64,000 bases of DNA from DHVE2 group archaeon (lineage in GTDB: Archaea; Thermoplasmatota; Thermoplasmata; Thermoplasmatales; Aciduliprofundaceae), in the NCBI GenBank assembly GCA_026993785.1, contig JALWRZ010000007.1:1-64000 (forward strand). Direction: 5' to 3'. The position numbers and the translations under genes are program-made. This document shows, one piece after another, positions 58,919 to 64,000 of the stretch; position 1 is the stretch's first letter; every line of letters starts with the position of its first letter. The notes under the pieces were generated by a model that saw only the letters and a program-made list of their open reading frames with translations, did no database searches and was not told the DNA's origin.

Positions 58919-59167
58919 ATGATAGAAGCTGGCACGCAGGAGAAGGGAGATGCACTGGTAATTATAGAGGAATCAGACAAGAGAGAGGTGTTAGTGGAAA
59001 GCAAGATAATGGCCATCTACGGCGAGGCAATACGCAAAACAGTAGAGGAAGTAACTGCCGGCTTGGTAGCAAAAATAACTGTTAAGGACTATGGTGCACT
59101 AGATTGGGTCATAAGGGCCCGCCTGGAAGCAGCTATTAGAAAATTCAAAGAGGGGGTGAAGGAATGA
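58919..59167 (+). CDS. citD: Citrate lyase acyl-carrier (gamma) subunit, atypical
   Basis: MIEAGTQEKGDALVIIEESDKREVLVESKIMAIYGEAIRKTVEEV..VKDYGALDWVIRARLEAAI; first gene of citDEF order. Confidence 0.9.
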   Translation: MIEAGTQEKGDALVIIEESDKREVLVESKIMAIYGEAIRKTVEEVTAGLVAKITVKDYGALDWVIRARLEAAIRKFKEGVKE

Positions 59168-60012
59168 AGCTTCGTCGCACCCGCCTATATGTGCCCGGTA
59201 ACAATCCACACCTCGTGGAGAATGTGGGATTATATAATGCCGATGCAGTTATACTTGACCTGGAAGATTCTGTGCCCATACCTCAAAAATTCGATGCCCG
59301 CATTCTTGTGAAATATTCGCTGCAGCATGTAGACTTTGGAAGAAGTGAGAAGTGGGTCCGCATAAACGGGATAACCACATCCTACTGGAAAGACGACCTT
59401 AGGGAGGTGCTTCCCTACTGCCAGGTGATAAACCTTCCCAAGGTTGAGAGCTATGAAGACATGGAGATGGTGGATGCTGAGATGAAGGCAATAGAGGAAG
59501 AGCTTAAAATATCCCCACGGGAGGTTGTGCCAATAATAGAGACAGTGCGGGGCCTTATGAACGCCCGTGAGATTGCAAAGCATCCTCGGGTCACCGCGCT
59601 TGCCTGGGGCGGCGAGGACCTGACCGCTGATTTAGGTATTCCCAGGAAAAAGGCGCTCATTCTTGAGTATGTACGCGCCGAGATAGTTTTTGCGGCTAAG
59701 GCCAATGGAAAACAGGCACTGGATACCGTATACAGCAATATAAGGGACGAAGAAGGACTCTTTGAGTATGCTCAGAGAGCCAGATATATGGGCTTCGATG
59801 GAATAGGGGTAATACATCCCAATCAAATCGAAATCGTACATAAGGCCTTCAGACCTACGGAGGATGAGATTGAAGACGCCAAGAAGATTATCGAAGCGGC
59901 TGAGCTTGCGGAAAAGGAAGGGAAGGGAGTGATCTCTCTCAATGGAAGAATGATAGACCCCCCTGTGGTTGAAAGAGCAAGGAAAATTCTTCAATTTGCG
60001 GAGGTGGAATAA
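59164..60012 (+). CDS. citE: Citrate lyase beta subunit (citryl-CoA/ACP lyase)
   Basis: LRRTRLYVPGNNPHLVENVGLYNADAVILDLEDSVP; VVPIIETVRGLMNA; GGEDLTADLG; GVIHPNQIEIVHKAF. Confidence 0.93.
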   Translation: MKLRRTRLYVPGNNPHLVENVGLYNADAVILDLEDSVPIPQKFDARILVKYSLQHVDFGRSEKWVRINGITTSYWKDDLREVLPYCQVINLPKVESYEDMEMVDAEMKAIEEELKISPREVVPIIETVRGLMNAREIAKHPRVTALAWGGEDLTADLGIPRKKALILEYVRAEIVFAAKANGKQALDTVYSNIRDEEGLFEYAQRARYMGFDGIGVIHPNQIEIVHKAFRPTEDEIEDAKKIIEAAELAEKEGKGVISLNGRMIDPPVVERARKILQFAEVE

Positions 60013-61551
60013 ATGCCCATAAATGCAGTAGGTCGTGAAGTACCCAGCGAGATAAACGGCCAAAGATTCAAGCCCTTTGCCGGTGATGGAAAAACGCCCC
60101 CGGAAGGAAGACGTGCAGGTTCCCTCATAAGAATGGCACCCAAGGGAAGGAGCAAGATCGTGAATTCCCTTGAGGAAGTGATAAAAAAGGTAGGTCTGGA
60201 GGATGGAATGACCATCAGTTTCCATCATCATCTGCGCAACGGGGATTTTGTTGTGAATATGGTGATGCGTACCATCGAAAAAATGGGTTTCAAGAACATA
60301 AGACTATTTCCAACTGCCCTGTTCCCCGTTCATGAGCCTCTGGTTCCCATGCTAAAGAGCGGTGTAATAAGGAGAATAGAGGGAAGCATGAACGGCCCTG
60401 TGGGCGAGGCCACAAGCTACGGCGCGATGCGTGAAACCGCGGTACTTCGCTCCCACAGTGGCCGCGTGAGGGCGGTGGAGAGCGGAGAGGTTCATATAGA
60501 TGTGGCTTTTATTGCTGCTCCCACCGCAGATCCCTATGGAAATTTAAATGGCGTGGACGGCCCATCTGCCTGCGGCCCCTTGGCATACGCGATGGTAGAC
60601 GCATATCACGCAGACCATGTGGTGGCAATTACAGATCATCTAGTGCCCTATCCTGCCCATCCCATCAGTATATATCAGCAAAATGTGGATTATGTTGTGC
60701 CTGTGGACAAGATAGGAGATCCCAAGGGTATAATGTCGGGAACACTTAGAATCACCACCTCGCCTTCGAGATTGAAAATCGCGAGATACGCACTTGAGGT
60801 CATAGACAGAGTCGCCCTTAAACCAGGATTCTCTTTCCAAGCCGGGGCTGGAGGCATCTCTCTTGCAGTAACGAAATTCTTGGGAGATTTAATGCGCAAG
60901 CGCGGAATAAAAGCATCATTCATCAATGGCGGTGTAACAAAGTATGTGGTGGACATGCTCCATGAAGGTCTGGTAGATGTGGTTCTTGATGGCCAGGCCT
61001 TTGACCTGGATGCTGTGAAATCTCTCAAGGAAGACGCGAATCACATAGAGACTCCTCTTGCAATGTATGGAAACCCCTACTCCTCAGGAGGCATAGTTAA
61101 TATGCTTGATGCCGGAGTTTTAGGCGCGACCGAAGTGGACATAGATTTCAATGTAAATGTTAATACCCACAGCGATGGTTTGTTGCTCCATGGCATCGGC
61201 GGACATCAAGAAGTTGCCGCTGGTTCTGCTCTGACAATAATAACAGTGCCTCTCTATAGATACCGCGTTCCTGTAGTTCGCGAGAGAGTTACCACGGTAA
61301 CCACTCCCGGCGAGGTTGTGGATGTGGTGGTGACAGAATACGGAATTGCTATAAATCCGAAGAGGGACGATATAATAGAGGCCATGCGCGGCTCAAAGGT
61401 TCCCATATGGGATATTCAGGATCTGCAGAAGAAGGCATATCAGATTTGTGGCAAGCCTGAAGAGCCAAAAACCACTGACGATATAATAGCCGCCATTCTC
61501 TGGCGCGATGGAACAATCATAGATGTGGTTTACAAGGTAAAGAAATCCTAG
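60013..61551 (+). CDS. citF: Citrate lyase alpha subunit (citrate CoA/ACP-transferase)
   Basis: NAVGREVPSEINGQRFKPFAG; ISFHHHLRNGDFVVNMVM; QAGAGGISLAVTKFLGDLM; VTTVTTPGEVVDVVVTEYGIAINP. Confidence 0.95.
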   Translation: MPINAVGREVPSEINGQRFKPFAGDGKTPPEGRRAGSLIRMAPKGRSKIVNSLEEVIKKVGLEDGMTISFHHHLRNGDFVVNMVMRTIEKMGFKNIRLFPTALFPVHEPLVPMLKSGVIRRIEGSMNGPVGEATSYGAMRETAVLRSHSGRVRAVESGEVHIDVAFIAAPTADPYGNLNGVDGPSACGPLAYAMVDAYHADHVVAITDHLVPYPAHPISIYQQNVDYVVPVDKIGDPKGIMSGTLRITTSPSRLKIARYALEVIDRVALKPGFSFQAGAGGISLAVTKFLGDLMRKRGIKASFINGGVTKYVVDMLHEGLVDVVLDGQAFDLDAVKSLKEDANHIETPLAMYGNPYSSGGIVNMLDAGVLGATEVDIDFNVNVNTHSDGLLLHGIGGHQEVAAGSALTIITVPLYRYRVPVVRERVTTVTTPGEVVDVVVTEYGIAINPKRDDIIEAMRGSKVPIWDIQDLQKKAYQICGKPEEPKTTDDIIAAILWRDGTIIDVVYKVKKS

Positions 61552-61597
61552 TAATTTTTCAGTAACACCTTTATATTAATTTTTCATATTCTTTGCT

Positions 61598-62002
61598 ATG
61601 ATTCAAAGATTTGGAGTCTCAATAGATGCCACACTTCTTAAAAAATTCGATGAGTATATAGAGAGGAAGGGATATATAACCAGATCCGAGGCTATAAGAG
61701 ACCTGATAAGGGATGCACTTATTAACGAAAGTTTTGAGATTGAAAACGCCGAGGTTTTTGGCACAATCACAGTTATCTATGACCATGAGGTTCGTGGGAT
61801 AACCGAAAAAATCACACACCTCCAGCATAGATATGTTAAAGAAATAAGAGCCGCGGTGCATGTGCATGTTGACGAGAAAAACTGCCTTGAAGTTGTTATC
61901 GTACATGGAAAGGCAAAAACCATAAAGGAGATTTCTGATAAGCTTATGAGCCTGAGAGGAGTTAAAAACGTGAAGTTTCAGATTACCAGGGTGGAGCCAT
62001 GA
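61598..62002 (+). CDS. nikR: Nickel-responsive regulator NikR
   Basis: RFGVSIDATLLKKFDEYIERKGYITRSEAIRDLIRDAL; Ni-site H..H..C pattern HLQHRYVKEIRAAVHVHVDEKNCLEVVIVHGKA. Confidence 0.95.
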   Translation: MIQRFGVSIDATLLKKFDEYIERKGYITRSEAIRDLIRDALINESFEIENAEVFGTITVIYDHEVRGITEKITHLQHRYVKEIRAAVHVHVDEKNCLEVVIVHGKAKTIKEISDKLMSLRGVKNVKFQITRVEP

Positions 62003-62424
62003 AAGACTATAAGGGGATAAGTGGAGCTCCCTGCCTAACACATGGCTGCTCTAGATGCTGCCATAACACCGAGATGATGCTCACCCGTGAAGATGTTGAG
62101 AGGATAGAGTCCCTGGGCTACCGAGATTTCTATTACGAGAGCGACGGGTTCCTTTATCTAAAAAATAAAAATGGAAAATGCGTTTTCTTGGGCGAGGATG
62201 GAAAATGCAAAATTTACGAAGCTCGTCCCTACGGTTGCAGATTCTATCCCTATATCTACGATTACAAAAGGGATCAGATACTTCTGGATGATGATTGTCC
62301 TTATGCGAATGAATTCTCACTTCAAAAACCACAGGCCCTGAAAAATTTAGTTTTCATGATACTTAAAGAAAGAGAAGAGAGAATAAAAAGAAGAATGAAG
62401 AATATTAAGATAGAGCTTTCTTGA
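61999..62424 (+). CDS. YkgJ-like cysteine-cluster protein
   Basis: CLTHGCSRCCHNTEMMLTREDVERI...CVFLGEDGKCKIYEARPYGCRFYP; overlaps nikR stop. Confidence 0.85.
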   Translation: MKDYKGISGAPCLTHGCSRCCHNTEMMLTREDVERIESLGYRDFYYESDGFLYLKNKNGKCVFLGEDGKCKIYEARPYGCRFYPYIYDYKRDQILLDDDCPYANEFSLQKPQALKNLVFMILKEREERIKRRMKNIKIELS

Positions 62425-62704
62425 ATCTTCCCAGGGGATCGGTGAGCAACAGGGATAGCATCCAGAGGAAGAGCGCGAAGAGCACCAGTATCACACTCAA
62501 AATCGCTGCGTTGGCCGAGAGATCAAAGAACTCCCCATCTTCTATATAGCCCATCAAATGGTCGGCGAATACCATAATAGCCGTGCCCCAGGAAATCAGC
62601 GAAAGAAATTCAAGTTTGTAAAGCGATGAATTCGGTAAGATATACCACAGCACCGTGGAAATAATTGCCAGGAAGGTTATGGCTATGAGCCACATACCAA
62701 TCAC
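62405..62704 (-). CDS. Small membrane protein of unknown function
   Basis: ~3 hydrophobic segments; start overlaps upstream ORF stop. Confidence 0.55.
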   Translation of the reverse strand: MIGMWLIAITFLAIISTVLWYILPNSSLYKLEFLSLISWGTAIMVFADHLMGYIEDGEFFDLSANAAILSVILVLFALFLWMLSLLLTDPLGRFKKALS

Positions 62705-63045
62705 TGCCTTACCGCGGCTCTACTCACAGCCTTCACTTTTAGTGTGTGGAGCTTCAGCAAAACTACCCACGTGAAGGTGACCAGCGCAGCCATAAGAGTT
62801 CCATGGGTAGCCATCTCATGCAGCATAACCGCGGTATCGGCGGGATTTTTCATCGCGGTAAGAAATGGGGGCCAGGGGACTACCTCGCCATGCCATATAT
62901 GCTCCAGAGCAAGAAGTGCTACGCCTCCCCAGAGCATGGTGTTTAGCCATTTGAGCTTCAGCTTCTCAGCTCTCTCTTTACCTATAAGCTTCGCCAGTAT
63001 CAGCGTAACGGTTCCTTCCATTCCAGGTACCAGGAAGCATGCCAT
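62701..63045 (-). CDS. Small His-containing membrane protein of unknown function
   Basis: VALLALEHIWHGEVV and MLHEMATHGTLMAALVTFTWVVLL segments. Confidence 0.55.
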   Translation of the reverse strand: MACFLVPGMEGTVTLILAKLIGKERAEKLKLKWLNTMLWGGVALLALEHIWHGEVVPWPPFLTAMKNPADTAVMLHEMATHGTLMAALVTFTWVVLLKLHTLKVKAVSRAAVRQ

Positions 63046-63090
63046 ATCATCACCTCATGGGGTAATCTCGTAGCATTATAAAAATATTTT

Positions 63091-63107
63091 GTGTTAAAAA
63101 GTAACAC
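63091..63107. promoter_or_regulatory. Candidate operator GTGTTAaaaagTAACAC
   Basis: Perfect 6-bp inverted repeat 46 nt upstream of the small membrane-protein pair. Confidence 0.5.
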
Positions 63108-63126
63108 TCATTTTAAAAAAGTGATA

Positions 63127-64000
63127 TTAAGTGAGGAAAGCTATGAATACCCCTGCTGCGATTGCTGAGCCAATCACACCGGCAACATTGGGACCCATAG
63201 CATGCATGAGCAGAAAGTTGCGCGGATTCTCTTTGACACCCATTCTCTGCACAACCCTCGCGCTCATGGGCACAGCACTAACTCCCGCGGCACCAATCAT
63301 TGGATTTATCTTTCCATGGGAAAGGACATAGAAGAGCTTTCCCAAGAGGACTCCTCCGGCGGTAGCAGTGGCGAAGGCAAATACACCAAGAAGCAATATT
63401 TCCACGGTTTGAAGAGTTAGGAACCTGTCTGCGGTCATCATATAACCTACACCTAATCCCAGGAAAATGGTTGCTATGTTTATCAGCTCATTCTGCACAG
63501 TCTTTGATAATCTCTCCGTGACCCCGCATTCCCTTAGGAGATTTCCAAACATCAGCATTCCCACGAGAGGGAGCGCAGTAGGCACCAAAAGACCTACGAC
63601 AATAGTTGTAACCACAGGAAAGAGTATTTTCTCCTTCTTGCTAACCTTCCTTAGGGGTTCCATTATAACATTTCTCTCCTTTTTTGTGGTAAGCGCTTTG
63701 ATTACCGGTGGCTGGATAATCGGCACAAGAGACATGTAGGAATAGGCAGCCACAGCAACGGCTCCCAGGATTTCAGGGGCAAGTTTTGTGGCGGTGTAAA
63801 TGGTGGTGGGGCCATCTGCGCCTCCAATTATCCCGATAGCTGCAGCCTGATTAACGTTGAATCCAAAGATGAGGGCTGCAAGCATGGCGCAGTATATTCC
63901 TATCTGAGCTGCTGCCCCAAGCAGAAAGGTTTTGGGATCCGCTAAAAGAGGTTCAAAATCTGTCATCGCTCCTATTCCTAAGAATATTATAAGAGGTATT
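63127..64000 (-). CDS. oadB: Na+-translocating decarboxylase beta subunit (OadB/GcdB-like), N-terminus beyond window
   Basis: [88 protein letters not shown]; frame stays open to the window end ([22 protein letters not shown]). Confidence 0.95.
   Translation of the reverse strand, partial: IPLIIFLGIGAMTDFEPLLADPKTFLLGAAAQIGIYCAMLAALIFGFNVNQAAAIGIIGGADGPTTIYTATKLAPEILGAVAVAAYSYMSLVPIIQPPVIKALTTKKERNVIMEPLRKVSKKEKILFPVVTTIVVGLLVPTALPLVGMLMFGNLLRECGVTERLSKTVQNELINIATIFLGLGVGYMMTADRFLTLQTVEILLLGVFAFATATAGGVLLGKLFYVLSHGKINPMIGAAGVSAVPMSARVVQRMGVKENPRNFLLMHAMGPNVAGVIGSAIAAGVFIAFLT

Noticed and set aside
1-64000. Defence systems, prophage, integrons or transposases
   Set aside because: No Cas, restriction-modification, toxin-antitoxin, integrase or transposase-like protein seen in any ORF

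Overview
The window is 64 kb of gene-dense archaeal chromosome. Gene content (archaeal S13-S4-S11-RpoD cluster, ABCE1, TgtA, aconitase-X mevalonate enzymes, Mbh-type membrane hydrogenase, tungsten AOR, FtsZ) suggests an anaerobic euryarchaeon; a Thermoplasmatota/Aciduliprofundum-like origin is inferred and unverified. Main blocks: (1) an O2/peroxide defence island (partial KatG, rhodanese-ABM fusion, rubrerythrins, peroxiredoxin, flavodiiron protein, rubredoxin, flavin reductase); (2) an AOR/MoaD-like/radical-SAM cluster; (3) ribosomal/RNAP genes plus an NFACT/RqcH homologue; (4) a complete Mrp-Mbh group 4 [NiFe]-hydrogenase operon preceded by an Lrp-type regulator and phased ACGA boxes; (5) translation and nucleotide genes (TgtA, ABCE1, class II RNR, AsnRS, RtcB); (6) an Opp/Dpp-type ABC transporter with very large permease insertions and no adjacent binding protein; (7) citDEF, nikR and a Na+-translocating decarboxylase beta subunit. 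Most unusual items: a 1001-aa, probably catalytically dead IleRS-like protein fused to HhH, zinc-ribbon and DUF835-like modules; a citrate lyase whose acyl-carrier subunit appears to have Lys where the prosthetic-group serine should be; the ~535-aa OppC insertion; a nested stem-loop element between purA and rps13; and candidate Lrp and NikR operators. I found no tRNA or rRNA genes, CRISPR arrays, prophage or IS elements. All family calls come from reading motifs by eye; no searches were run.
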